From NCBI RefSeq assembly GCF_003719295.1, contig NZ_RFLW01000001.1, positions 1,134,955-1,198,954 on the forward strand: a stretch of DNA of 64,000 bases. The letters run 5' to 3'. Below, piece after piece: positions 54,194-64,000 of the stretch. The position numbers and the translations under genes are program-made. The notes below the pieces were generated by a model, which did not search any database, was not told where the DNA came from, and was given only the letters and a program-made list of their open reading frames with translations. The DNA is from Haliea alexandrii (GTDB lineage: Bacteria; Pseudomonadota; Gammaproteobacteria; Pseudomonadales; Halieaceae). Each line of letters starts with the position of its first letter. Position 1 is the stretch's first letter.

Positions 54194-55399
54194 ATGCGTA
54201 TGCCGCTCGGCCTTGTGCTGCTCATGGTGCTGGTAGCACTCAATTTGCGTCCGGCGCTGGCTTCGCTCGCGCCCCTGTTGAGCCGTGTGCAGGCGGACAC
54301 CGGTTTGAGCGCCGCGGCTATCGGTGCCCTGACTACGCTGCCGGTGCTGTGTCTGGGCCTCTTTGCCCCGCTGGCACCCTGGCTGTCGAGGCGTATTGGC
54401 ATTGAGCGAACACTCTCACTGGCTTTGTTGTTGTTGACGCTGGCGCTGTGGCTGCGCGCCGATGAGAGCAGTCTGCGCCTGTTCCTGGGCACTGCGCTCG
54501 CCGGTGCTGGCATCGGTATCGGCGGTACCGTGCTGCCGGTGCTGGTGAAGCGTGACCTGCCGCGCGGGGCCGACCTGATGACGGGTGTGTACACCATGGC
54601 GCTTTGCCTGGGTGGGGCGCTGGGTGCCGGCCTGAGCATTCCACTGGCTGACACGCTGGGCAGCTGGCAGCTCAGTCTGGCAAGCTGGTCAGCTCTCGCG
54701 GCCCTGGCCTTGTTTTGTTGGCGCGTGTTCGCGCCTCATCCCTGGCCGCAGGCCACTGCGGGCCCCCGCGCCCCGGTCGGCGCGGGTTTATTGCGTTCGC
54801 CCCTGGCGTGGCAGATTACCCTGCTCATGGCATCCCAGTCTGCTCTGGCCTATATCGTGTTCGGTTGGCTACCCGTGCTACTGCAGCGGCGCGGGCTGGG
54901 TGAGGCGGAGGCGGGGTTGCTGCTTGGCGCATCGGTGTTTGTGCAGCTGTTCGCCGCGCTGGCAGCCCCCTGGCTGGCGCGCCTGGGGCGCGACCAACGC
55001 CCGGCCCTGGTCTGTGCCCTGACGCTGGTGGCGGTCGGATTCTATTGCCTGTTGCAGGGCCCCGCTGTGCTGCGCTGGCCGGGTGTTGTGGCGCTGGGCC
55101 TGGGGCAGGGGGCGAGCTTCAGTCTCGCCTTGGCGTTACTGGTGCTGCGCAGTGCCAATCCGGCTGTCGCTGGCGAACTGTCGGGCATGACTCAGGGCCT
55201 TGGTTATTGTCTCGCCGCCCTGGGACCACTGGCGGTTGGCCTGTTGTTGCAGTTCGAGATGTCATTGACGGGCATCTGGCTGGTGCTCACCGCGGTGGTG
55301 TTACTGGCAATTTTTCTCGCCATGCTGGCCGGTCGCCAGCGCGTTCTCGATGTGGATACCGCCGGGCGCTTTGTCACCCACGACCGTGGGTCGCGCTAG
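54194..55399 (+). CDS. MFS transporter, CynX/NimT-like
   Basis: A 401-aa membrane protein of about 12 helices. The opening LVALNLRPALASLAPLLSRV with ALTTLPVLCLGLFAPLAPWL is typical of the CynX/NimT branch of the major facilitator superfamily (cyanate, nitroimidazole, small organic molecules). It starts 5 bp after the reductase-like gene and shares its direction, so they may form a unit. The substrate is unknown. Confidence 0.82.
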   Translation: MRMPLGLVLLMVLVALNLRPALASLAPLLSRVQADTGLSAAAIGALTTLPVLCLGLFAPLAPWLSRRIGIERTLSLALLLLTLALWLRADESSLRLFLGTALAGAGIGIGGTVLPVLVKRDLPRGADLMTGVYTMALCLGGALGAGLSIPLADTLGSWQLSLASWSALAALALFCWRVFAPHPWPQATAGPRAPVGAGLLRSPLAWQITLLMASQSALAYIVFGWLPVLLQRRGLGEAEAGLLLGASVFVQLFAALAAPWLARLGRDQRPALVCALTLVAVGFYCLLQGPAVLRWPGVVALGLGQGASFSLALALLVLRSANPAVAGELSGMTQGLGYCLAALGPLAVGLLLQFEMSLTGIWLVLTAVVLLAIFLAMLAGRQRVLDVDTAGRFVTHDRGSR

Positions 55400-55407
55400 C
55401 TGCCGAC

Positions 55408-57165
<1,758 letters not shown>

Positions 57166-57382
57166 AACGGCGTCCTGAAAGGCGAAAAATGTGTAGCCAG
57201 TCTAGCAGACTTGACTCTGGCAGCGGGCGTAAATACGTCGGCGAGTTGCCACCGCTATCGCTCGTCGTGCTACTGCGCGCTTGTGTTTCCTCTCCGGCGG
57301 TGCGAAATTGGAGCGTCGGCGCGCAACAGGCAACATCGAATCCTGCAGCCGGTGTGTATGGACACTCAATGGGGAAGCCACA

Positions 57383-57838
57383 ATGCTAAAAGAATTCAAA
57401 GAATTTGCCATGCGTGGGAACGTCATCGACATGGCGGTGGGTATTATTATCGGCGGTGCTTTCGGCACCATTGTCAAAAGCCTGGTGAACGACGTGATCA
57501 TGCCGCCCATCGGGTTGTTGCTGGGGGGGGTGGATTTTGCCGACTTGTTTATCACGCTCAAGCAGGGCGAGGTTGCGGGGCCCTACCTGACGCTGGCCAG
57601 TGCGCAGGAAGCCGGCGCGGTGACCATCAGCTACGGCCTGTTCATCAACGCCGTGATCAGTTTTATCATCGTCGCCTTTGCCGTATTCCTGTTGATTCGC
57701 AGCATCAATCGTCTGAAGCGTGAGGAAGAGGCACCCGCCGCCGAGCCCACGGAGAGAGAATGCCCCTTTTGCCTTTCCAGTGTTCCCCTGAAGGCTACGC
57801 GCTGCAGTCATTGTACGTCGGCGCTTGAGCCTGCCTGA
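57383..57838 (+). CDS. mscL: Large-conductance mechanosensitive channel with zinc-ribbon tail
   Basis: A 151-aa MscL. The N-terminus [20 protein letters not shown] and helix 1 [20 protein letters not shown] are canonical, as is helix 2 ([20 protein letters not shown]). It opens under osmotic downshift to release solutes. Unlike E. coli MscL, the C-terminus continues into [20 protein letters not shown], two CxxC pairs that look like a small zinc ribbon. Start at ATG 57383 after GGGAAG. A diguanylate cyclase gene begins 3 bp after the stop. Confidence 0.92.
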   Translation: MLKEFKEFAMRGNVIDMAVGIIIGGAFGTIVKSLVNDVIMPPIGLLLGGVDFADLFITLKQGEVAGPYLTLASAQEAGAVTISYGLFINAVISFIIVAFAVFLLIRSINRLKREEEAPAAEPTERECPFCLSSVPLKATRCSHCTSALEPA

Positions 57839-57841
57839 CAC

Positions 57842-58624
57842 GTGATACCAGGCGAACGAAGCGCCCCGGCACGTTCACACGGTTTGCGGGGCCCAGGGCG
57901 GAGGTGGCAGGCCTTGTTACTGCCGCTAGTGGCGGTGTCGCTATCGCCGCCGCTTTCGGCTCAGGAGTTGCTGGGTGCCTCAATTACCGAGGTGACCCTG
58001 ACCTCGCTGCTGGTGGCGATGGCATTCACTCTGGGAGTCGTGCTGGTCCTGTATCGCAATCAGCGACGCCTGACGGCGTTGCTGCTGGCGGAGTCGCGCA
58101 CCGACCACCTCACACAGATTCCCAATCGGCGCTATTTTCTCGCGGTTCTGGAGAGCAATATCGCGCGCTCATCGCGTTACCAGCAGCCACTTTGCCTGCT
58201 GATGATTGACGTCGACCTGTTCAAGTCCGTTAATGACCGCTATGGCCACGGGGGTGGCGACGTTGTGCTGAAAACCATCGCCGATGCGCTACAGGAACAG
58301 CTGCGTCGCTCTGATGACGTAGGGCGCCTCGGTGGTGAGGAGTTCGGCGTGCAATTGCCGATGACCGATGGTGCAGCGGGGTTGGCGATTGCGGAGCGTC
58401 TGCGCCGCCGCGTTGCCGCGCTCGAGTTCACGGGTCCGTTTAGCGGGCTGTCAGTGAGTTGCAGTGTGGGCGTCGCCGAGTTCAGTGCGGATATGTCGGC
58501 CGAGGCGCTTTTCGCCGCGGCGGATGCCGCCCTTTACCGTGCCAAGAATGCCGGGCGCAACCGGGTGGTGGCGGCCGAACACGAAGCCACGGGGCTGCCA
58601 CTGGACGACAGCGTGCCGGCCTAG
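57842..58624 (+). CDS. Membrane-linked diguanylate cyclase
   Basis: A 260-aa protein. The N-terminus has a signal-like stretch (LLLPLVAVSLSPPLSAQELL), then a transmembrane helix (LTSLLVAMAFTLGVVLVLY, about 53-71), then a GGDEF domain: RTDHLTQIPNRRYFL (about 86), DVDLFKSVNDRYGHGGGD and the active motif GGEEF near 161. An RxxD inhibitory site is not obvious. It should make c-di-GMP and could in principle feed the LapD receptor. GTG start at 57842, 3 bp after mscL, suggests coupling; it converges with the hemerythrin gene. Confidence 0.87.
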   Translation: MIPGERSAPARSHGLRGPGRRWQALLLPLVAVSLSPPLSAQELLGASITEVTLTSLLVAMAFTLGVVLVLYRNQRRLTALLLAESRTDHLTQIPNRRYFLAVLESNIARSSRYQQPLCLLMIDVDLFKSVNDRYGHGGGDVVLKTIADALQEQLRRSDDVGRLGGEEFGVQLPMTDGAAGLAIAERLRRRVAALEFTGPFSGLSVSCSVGVAEFSADMSAEALFAAADAALYRAKNAGRNRVVAAEHEATGLPLDDSVPA

Positions 58625-58627
58625 TGC

Positions 58628-59509
58628 CTAAACCGTATCCAGCGTATCCAGTTGCCGGCGCATTTCGCGCCGTATGCGGGCGAGGTCGTCCACGGTGTCG
58701 CCGGCGATGGTTGCGAGGGCGCCCAGCCAGCGGCCGCTGAGGCGAGCATTGTTCATTGCGCAGCGCGGCGCCGCGGTCAGCGGCGTGTCGCGTACGATCT
58801 GCAGTGACTCCTGCAGTGCACAACGCAGAGTATCACCGGTTGTCTCCAGCGCCATGCGATTGGCGTTGCCGAGAATCTCCAGCGACTCCAGCGCCGACTC
58901 CAGCCCCGCCCACTCAGCCATCACCCCGCGCTCAATGGTACGCCGGGCGCTGCGTCGCAGCTTGCGGGCGAGGTTCCTGAATTCGCGGTCGATGCGTGGG
59001 CCGAATACCGGATCGCGCGCCGCCTGCAGGCGGTCGTCCAGTTCCAGCTCCTGCCAGTCGGCAGGGCCCAGCACTGCCTCGATACGCGGGAACACCAGTT
59101 GCTCCTCGCTCTGCATGTGGCGGTCGCTGTTGGCCACGTAGTCGCGCCCGGCACGCACCACGTCTTCATCTGCAGCCTTGCCTGCTCGCCAGCGGCCGAT
59201 AAGCTTCTGCAACGCAAGGGCATTGCTGGCCATGGCGTCGTGTTGCCGCTGCAGGCTGTCAACGTCATCGGCGAGCTGCGCATCGAGTTCCGCGGCACGC
59301 CCGTAGATCAGGTCCTCGCGGGGATGGTGATAGCGGTCGGCCCAATCGACCATATAGCTCATGATTTCGTAGAGGATGTGGCTGTCGACGGCGGCGCCAC
59401 GGTCAATAGCATCCAGCTGCTCCGTCATCAGGGTGGAGATGCGCGCCAGGTGCACATGTTCCGCGCGCAGCGTGGCGATCAGCGGTGGCGTTGCGGGACG
59501 GTTGGGCAT
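58628..59509 (-). CDS. Hemerythrin-domain protein
   Basis: A 293-aa soluble protein. The N-terminal ~180 residues form a hemerythrin/HHE four-helix domain: LRAEHVHLARISTLM (about 12), YHHPREDLIYGRA (about 56), LQRQHDAMASNAL and SDRHMQSEEQLVFPRIE (about 130) supply the His and Glu di-iron ligands. The remaining ~110 residues are helical and unrecognised (RRTIERGVMAEWAGLESALE). Such proteins bind O2 or NO or aid iron-sulfur repair. Start at ATG 59509 after TTGGAG. It follows nsrR in the same direction (116-bp gap), close to the NO genes. Confidence 0.8.
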   Translation of the reverse strand: MPNRPATPPLIATLRAEHVHLARISTLMTEQLDAIDRGAAVDSHILYEIMSYMVDWADRYHHPREDLIYGRAAELDAQLADDVDSLQRQHDAMASNALALQKLIGRWRAGKAADEDVVRAGRDYVANSDRHMQSEEQLVFPRIEAVLGPADWQELELDDRLQAARDPVFGPRIDREFRNLARKLRRSARRTIERGVMAEWAGLESALESLEILGNANRMALETTGDTLRCALQESLQIVRDTPLTAAPRCAMNNARLSGRWLGALATIAGDTVDDLARIRREMRRQLDTLDTV

Positions 59510-59625
59510 GTCGACGCTCCAATGTGGTCGAAAGGTCGCTGTGTGCAGGTTAACGCAGGCGGCAAGGGATGTGTATTGATCTGGCGCATGGCGGCGAAGA
59601 CCTTTTGCCGCAGCGGTGTTGTGTC

Positions 59626-60072
59626 TCAGAGTGTAAGGGCGGGAATGCCCAGGACGTGTCGCAAGCGGTCTTCCCGGTCGTCGAGCAGGTCGGCCAGGGT
59701 GTGCTCGTCGAGTGCAGCAATGAAGGCATTGAAGGCTTCGCGCAACACCCGCGCCAGCTTGCAATGGCCCTGAATGGCACACTGTCCGTCTCTATCAAAA
59801 CACTCGACCAGCGCCGTGGATGGCTCCATGCGTCGTACCACGTCGCCCACCACGATATCGCCTGCAGGGCGGGCCAAAGCAATGCCGCCGCCCTTGCCGC
59901 GCGTGGCCGCCACAAAGCCATGCCGGTGCAGGTGCTGTACAACCTTGGTGAGGTGATGACGGGAGATGTCATAGGCCTCGGCGATATCGCGAATGGTGTG
60001 GCGTCCGCCCTGACTGACGCCGAGGTAAATGAGGGTCCGCAGGGCGTAGTCAGTATATTGTGTCAGTCGCAT
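59626..60072 (-). CDS. nsrR: Rrf2-family nitric oxide-sensing repressor NsrR
   Basis: A 148-aa Rrf2 regulator. Winged helix-turn-helix at the N-terminus (MRLTQYTDYALRTLIYLGVS, IAEAYDISRHHLTKVVQHL), then the iron-sulfur cysteines in LVECFDRDGQCAIQGHCKLAR, the NsrR pattern (three Cys). NO damages the cluster and lifts repression of NO-detoxifying genes. The ATG at 60072 overlaps the nnrS stop (ATGA), so nnrS and nsrR are coupled. An NsrR-like palindrome lies before norC at 61357. Confidence 0.88.
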   Translation of the reverse strand: MRLTQYTDYALRTLIYLGVSQGGRHTIRDIAEAYDISRHHLTKVVQHLHRHGFVAATRGKGGGIALARPAGDIVVGDVVRRMEPSTALVECFDRDGQCAIQGHCKLARVLREAFNAFIAALDEHTLADLLDDREDRLRHVLGIPALTL

Positions 60073-61235
60073 CAACCGGGCTTCCCATCGATTCGGGGTC
60101 TGGTGAGTATCGGGAAATAGCGCCAGATGAAGAGCGCAAAGGCCACCGTCCAGCACAGTGTTGCTGCGTGGATTCCGAAGGCCCAGGGCAGCCAGCCAAG
60201 CCCTGCGATGACGCGCAACAGACCGGCAAGGAATATTAGCCCGAATGCCCACGCGATACCACTCGGTAGCGCCAATGGTCTGCCGGTGTGTCCCAGGGCG
60301 ACCCGCGCCATGACCCCCAGGATCATGCTGCCCATGGCGCCGGCACCCAACGCATGCAGCCAGACAGCATCGGTCACCATCCCGAAGCCGGCCAGACTCC
60401 TGAGTAAAAAGCCTGCCGCAACCCAGAGCAGGCCGATATGCAGGATAGCGAGCAGGGGCTCCCTGCGCACCCGCCAGCCGCGCCAGAGTAGCGTACGCAA
60501 CGCCGCCGAGAGGCCGGCAACCAGTGCAACCAGCGCCACCAGCCCGGCCGGCAGTTGACCACTGGCTTCCGCCAGGACGAGCAGCAAGGTACTCGCGAGA
60601 GTCAGTATGTCCAGCCAGCGCCAGGTGCTGATGTCGGCCGTGGGCTGCCCCTGCTGAAGCAGCCAGTTGCGCGAGAACGCGGGCGTAATACGCCCCCCGA
60701 CCACCAGAATCAGGCCGCCGGTCAGCAACATCGCGGCGCGCAGCCATTGCGTGTCGCCGGAGAGGTGATAGCCGAGGTCACAGAGCCACAGCAGGGTCAG
60801 CACGGCCAGTAGAGGCAATTGACGCCACTGCCGTTTGGCGATGATGGGGCGCGCGGCCAGCAGGGCCACGGCAGGCAGGAAGGCCAGGTCAACCACCATC
60901 GCAAGCCAGGGGTGGCTGCCGAACAGCATGGCGGCGCGCCCCGCCAGCCACAGCAACCAGAGCGTGGCCAGGGGCCAGCCCGCGACGGGTCGGGTGCCGG
61001 TCCAGGCACAGACAGCGGTCAGGAGGAAACCGGCAATGGCGCTGTTGACGAAGGCGCCGAGCATCTCGTGCTGATGCCAATGCAATGCAGGCAGGGCCGG
61101 CTGCAGTGTGCCGCCACCGAGCAGGAAAAACAGCCACAGCGGAATCAGCAGTAGCGCGCTGATAGCGGTCGACAGGAAAAATATCCGAAAGGGGTAACGA
61201 AACGGGGCGGGGAGGGTCGTTGTTGCACTGTGCAT
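60072..61235 (-). CDS. nnrS: NnrS family heme/copper membrane protein
   Basis: A 387-aa integral membrane protein with about 12 helices. FRYPFRIFFLSTAISALLLI at the start, HWHQHEMLGAFVNSAIAGFL near 53 and LHALGAGAMGSMILGVMARV near 290 are NnrS family hallmarks. NnrS proteins protect against nitrosative stress and accompany NO reductase genes. It is divergent from norC across 193 bp and coupled to nsrR, a compact NO-response group. Confidence 0.9.
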   Translation of the reverse strand: MHSATTTLPAPFRYPFRIFFLSTAISALLLIPLWLFFLLGGGTLQPALPALHWHQHEMLGAFVNSAIAGFLLTAVCAWTGTRPVAGWPLATLWLLWLAGRAAMLFGSHPWLAMVVDLAFLPAVALLAARPIIAKRQWRQLPLLAVLTLLWLCDLGYHLSGDTQWLRAAMLLTGGLILVVGGRITPAFSRNWLLQQGQPTADISTWRWLDILTLASTLLLVLAEASGQLPAGLVALVALVAGLSAALRTLLWRGWRVRREPLLAILHIGLLWVAAGFLLRSLAGFGMVTDAVWLHALGAGAMGSMILGVMARVALGHTGRPLALPSGIAWAFGLIFLAGLLRVIAGLGWLPWAFGIHAATLCWTVAFALFIWRYFPILTRPRIDGKPG

Positions 61236-61246
61236 GGCGTACCTGC

Positions 61247-61260
61247 TTGATCTGCATCAG
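61247..61260. promoter_or_regulatory. Possible FNR/Dnr-type site
   Basis: TTGAT-ctgc-ATCAG matches 9 of 10 positions of the FNR/Dnr box. It is only 12 bp from the nnrS start, so its use is uncertain. Confidence 0.35.
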
Positions 61261-61356
61261 GTTTCTGTCAATAGGAGGTGTTTCCACCCTCGTGGGCCGC
61301 TCAAAGTCGGGGTTTCGCTGGTTGACGGCCCCGCTCGGCAGTGTGAGAATCAAAAC

Positions 61357-61373
61357 ATGCATAGTATATGCAT
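61357..61373. promoter_or_regulatory. NsrR-like operator before norC
   Basis: ATGCATA-gta-TATGCAT, a perfect 7-bp-arm palindrome; extended to 11-1-11 it matches the E. coli NsrR consensus at about 17 of 22 positions. It abuts a TATAAT -10 at 61376-61381, so bound NsrR would block RNA polymerase. Confidence 0.72.
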
Positions 61374-61428
61374 TTTATAATGCGCGTGTCTGCGGGCTTG
61401 TCGCAGAATACGCAAGGGGGCAGCAATC

Positions 61429-61881
61429 ATGATGGAATCACTCTCTCGTTCAGCGGCGCGCAATATCTTCTTTGGCGGCTCGCTGTTCTTTTTTCTCGCC
61501 TTTGCAGGGCTCACCGCACACAGCCACTGGTACATGGTGAATGTGTCGACAGACAAAGAGGGCCTGACCGAAAGCGTTGCGGCGGGCAAACACGTCTGGG
61601 AGAAGCACAGCTGTATCAACTGCCACAGCCTGATCGGCGAGGGCGCGTACTTTGCGCCCGAACTGGGGAATGTGTGGACACGCTACGGCGGCCGCGAGAA
61701 CCCGGATGCGGCGCGCGCCGGCATCAAGGGCTGGATCAAGGCGCAACCGTTGAATATCCCGGGTCGCCGGCAGATGCCCAAGTTTGACCTCAGTGAAGAA
61801 GAGCTGGACAACCTGGTGGATTTCTTCCGCTGGGCCGACTCCATCAACACCCAGGGCTGGCCACCGCACCCGGTCGGTTGA
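61429..61881 (+). CDS. norC: Nitric oxide reductase subunit C (cytochrome c)
   Basis: A 150-aa membrane-anchored c-type cytochrome. One N-terminal helix (IFFGGSLFFFLAFAGLTAH), then the heme-binding SCINCHSLIGEGAYFAPEL near residue 62, with a Met ligand in RRQMPKF. It passes electrons to NorB in NO reduction to N2O. ATG 61429 or 61432. The gene is directly downstream of the NsrR-like box. Confidence 0.93.
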   Translation: MMESLSRSAARNIFFGGSLFFFLAFAGLTAHSHWYMVNVSTDKEGLTESVAAGKHVWEKHSCINCHSLIGEGAYFAPELGNVWTRYGGRENPDAARAGIKGWIKAQPLNIPGRRQMPKFDLSEEELDNLVDFFRWADSINTQGWPPHPVG

Positions 61882-61929
61882 ACCCTTTTGCAGAATTGAG
61901 TCCAGCGCACACGCAGGCAGGAGAACGCA

Positions 61930-63273
61930 ATGAAATACGAAACTCAACGGGTCGCACTGCCCTTTTTCGCAGTCGCCATGGCGCTTTTCGCGCTACAGGT
62001 CATCTTCGGCATTCTGGCCGCCACCGTGTATGTCCTGCCGGAATTCATGGTGGACCTGGTGCCGTTCCATATCATGCGCATGAGCCACACCAACCTGCTG
62101 ATTGTGTGGCTGTTGATCGGGTTCATGGGCTGTACCTACTTCCTCATGCCGGAAGAGGCAGAAACCGAGATTCACAGCCCGCTTATTGCCTACATTCAGC
62201 TCGCCATTTTCGCGGTGGCTGGTGCCGGCGCGCTGGTCAGTTACCAATTCGGCATTCACGAGGGGCGCGAGTTTCTCGAACAACCGCTGTGGTCGAAGAT
62301 CCTTATCACGATCTCCTTTCTGCTGTTCCTCTACAACACCAGCATGACGCTGCTGCGTGGGCGCAAGACGGCGATCAACTCCATCCTCATGCTGGGTTTG
62401 TGGCTGGCCGCAATCTTCTGGTTTTTCGCCTTCTATAACCCGTCCAACCTGGCACTGGACAAGTTGTACTGGTGGTGGATTGTCCACGTTTGGGTTGAGG
62501 GTGTGTGGGAGCTGATCATGGCATCGCTGCTTGCCTACCTGCTGATCAAGCTGACGGGTGTGGATCGTGAAATCATCGAGAAGTGGCTGTACGTGATTAT
62601 CGGCCTGGCGCTGTTCTCCGGTCTGCTCGGTACCGGTCACCACTACTACTGGATTGGCGCACCGGGATACTGGCAGCCCATCGGCAGCTTCTTCTCCACC
62701 CTGGAAGTGGCGCCGTTTTTCGCCATGGTGATGTTCGCCTTCTATATGTTCTGGAAAGGGCGCCGCAATCACCCTAACAAGGCTGCCATGCTCTGGACAC
62801 TGGGCAGTGCAACCGTGGCCTTCTTCGGTGCGGGCGTCTGGGGCTTCATGCACACCCTGCATTGGGTCAACTACTACACGCACGGCACTCAGGTCACGGC
62901 GGCGCACGGGCACCTCGCCTTCTACGGCGCCTACGTGATGATGGTGCTGGCGGTGGTCACCTATGCCATGCCGCAGCTGCGTCGCATACAGCCGTTCAAC
63001 CAGATCATCAATATGTGGAGCTTCTGGCTGATGACGGCGTCCATGTGCTTCATGACCTTTACACTGACTTTTGCCGGTGTGGTGCAGACCCACCTGCAGC
63101 GTGTCATGGGCATCAATTATATGGAGGTACAGGAGCAGCTGAGCCTGTTCTACATGATGCGTCTGGGCGCTGGTTGTGTGGTTGCTGTGGCGGCGGTCGT
63201 GTTTCTCTGGGCGGTATTCGGCCCGGCGCGTGAAGAGCTGCCCGCCGGTGAAACAGGCGTGGCCAACGCGTGA
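61930..63273 (+). CDS. norB: Nitric oxide reductase subunit B
   Basis: A 447-aa, 12-helix heme-copper oxidase superfamily protein, the catalytic subunit of cNOR. Visible: [20 protein letters not shown] (low-spin heme His), [19 protein letters not shown] (His ligand of the FeB site and the NOR-specific Glu), [15 protein letters not shown] (His pair for FeB) and [19 protein letters not shown] (heme b3 and b His). ATG at 61930 follows CAGGAGAA. It is 48 bp after norC. Confidence 0.95.
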   Translation: MKYETQRVALPFFAVAMALFALQVIFGILAATVYVLPEFMVDLVPFHIMRMSHTNLLIVWLLIGFMGCTYFLMPEEAETEIHSPLIAYIQLAIFAVAGAGALVSYQFGIHEGREFLEQPLWSKILITISFLLFLYNTSMTLLRGRKTAINSILMLGLWLAAIFWFFAFYNPSNLALDKLYWWWIVHVWVEGVWELIMASLLAYLLIKLTGVDREIIEKWLYVIIGLALFSGLLGTGHHYYWIGAPGYWQPIGSFFSTLEVAPFFAMVMFAFYMFWKGRRNHPNKAAMLWTLGSATVAFFGAGVWGFMHTLHWVNYYTHGTQVTAAHGHLAFYGAYVMMVLAVVTYAMPQLRRIQPFNQIINMWSFWLMTASMCFMTFTLTFAGVVQTHLQRVMGINYMEVQEQLSLFYMMRLGAGCVVAVAAVVFLWAVFGPAREELPAGETGVANA

Positions 63274-63275
63274 AC

Positions 63276-64000
63276 ATGCCTGAGCCGAAGCCGGTCCCGC
63301 GCGAGGAGGTTCCCTATTACGAACCGGTGGGAGATGAGTGTGAGCTGTTCGAGCAGGCCTGGCAGCACGGCCTGCCCCTGCTGCTGAAAGGGCCCACCGG
63401 CTGTGGCAAAACGCGCTTCGTTGCGCACATGGCCGCGCGTCTGGGGCGGCCGTTGTTTACCGTCTCCTGCCACGATGACCTGACCGCTGCAGACCTGACT
63501 GGCCGCTTTCTGTTGCTCGAAGGCGAGACGCGCTGGGTCGATGGGCCGCTGACGCGGGCGGTGCGCGAAGGCGGCATTTGCTATCTCGACGAAGTGGTGG
63601 AGGCGCGCAAGGACGTGACGGTCATTCTTCACCCATTGACCGACGACCGGCGGCTGTTGCCGCTGGAGCGCACCGGTGAGTTGTTGCAGGCGCCGCCGGA
63701 GTTCATGCTGGTGGTATCTTACAACCCCGGATACCAGAATGTGCTCAAGGCACTGAAACCCAGCACCCGGCAACGGTTTGTCTCCAGCACCTTCGACTTC
63801 CCACCGGCCAACCAGGAAGTCAGCATTGTTTCCCGCGAGAGCGGCCTTGCGCCGGAGCGTTGCCGCGCGCTGGTGACACTGGCGCAACGCTTGCGTGCTA
63901 TGAAGGGGCAGGATCTGGAGGAAGGCGTTTCCACACGCCTGCTGATTTACTGTGCCACGCTGATCGCCTCGGGTATGCCCATCATGCAGGCGACCCGTGC
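63276..64000 (+). CDS. norQ: NorQ/CbbQ-type MoxR AAA+ ATPase (3' end beyond window)
   Basis: The first 241 codons are present. Walker [12 protein letters not shown] near residue 40 and Walker [14 protein letters not shown] near 103, with [15 protein letters not shown], mark the NorQ/CbbQ family. NorQ works with NorD to insert iron into NorB. ATG at 63276 lies 2 bp after norB; a GTG at 63270 that overlaps the norB stop is possible. The gene runs off the right edge; norD would be expected next. Confidence 0.9.
   Translation, partial: MPEPKPVPREEVPYYEPVGDECELFEQAWQHGLPLLLKGPTGCGKTRFVAHMAARLGRPLFTVSCHDDLTAADLTGRFLLLEGETRWVDGPLTRAVREGGICYLDEVVEARKDVTVILHPLTDDRRLLPLERTGELLQAPPEFMLVVSYNPGYQNVLKALKPSTRQRFVSSTFDFPPANQEVSIVSRESGLAPERCRALVTLAQRLRAMKGQDLEEGVSTRLLIYCATLIASGMPIMQATR

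Noticed and set aside
61376-61381. TATAAT near norC with a classical -35
   Set aside because: The -10 is good but no convincing TTGACA is found 16-18 bp upstream, so a full sigma70 promoter is not claimed; activator help is possible.

Overview
The window is about 62% G+C, densely coded, and reads as the chromosome of a Gram-negative gammaproteobacterium. TonB-dependent receptors, type IV pilus minor pilins, a LapA/LapD/LapG-type biofilm adhesin system, sulfide oxidation, nitric oxide reduction and heme A synthesis together suggest an aerobic or facultative marine organism, perhaps of the OM60/NOR5 (Halieaceae) kind. That placement is inferred from gene content only. No rRNA, tRNA, CRISPR array, insertion sequence or prophage was recognised.

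Layout. 1-7138: start of a TonB receptor, an exported deaminase-like amidohydrolase, an exported DUF985 cupin, then hpt and an AzgA-type purine permease (divergent), a PepD-type dipeptidase and an aspartate/aromatic aminotransferase: nucleobase and peptide scavenging. 7167-13666: Uup ABC-F ATPase, Dps, acetoacetyl-CoA synthetase, heme A synthase, and a small DRR-rich protein. 13914-35439: a complete Lap-type surface adhesin system (type I secretion ATPase and adaptor with a LuxR-type regulator; adhesin; 104-aa protein; LapD; LapG; an outer membrane TolC fused to an OmpA domain). A type IV pilus minor pilin operon (fimT-pilV-pilW-pilX-pilY1-pilE) sits between the secretion genes and the adhesin. 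The three outward lap transcription units each carry a CRP-like palindrome upstream. 35586-37476: a lower-G+C stress/metal group (DUF2202, ZIP transporter, DUF1269, a 33-aa membrane peptide). 37867-41910: TonB receptor and fumC. 42014-44312: an outer membrane barrel, a small exported protein ending in a Gly run plus CxxC tail, a two-helix membrane protein and an exported C39-like protease. This looks like a very small relative or analogue of the Fap amyloid export system and is the best candidate for something undescribed. 44390-46174: DUF885 protein. 46168-52045: a FisR-like sigma54 activator facing a sulfide oxidation operon (persulfide dioxygenase, DUF442-SQR fusion, SulP transporter), with a clear sigma54 promoter and a 12-bp-arm inverted repeat. 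52128-58624: long fatty acyl reductase-like protein, MFS transporter, a repeat-tethered aspartoacylase-like enzyme, MscL and a diguanylate cyclase. 58628-64000: hemerythrin-like protein, NsrR, NnrS and norCBQ, with an NsrR-like box before norC.

How the parts work together. The Lap genes form a full c-di-GMP-controlled adhesion switch: LapD senses c-di-GMP, LapG cuts the adhesin at a PAAG site when c-di-GMP is low, and the T1SS plus TolC-OmpA exports the adhesin. A membrane diguanylate cyclase lies elsewhere in the window. The sulfide and NO modules each have a local sensor regulator next to its targets.
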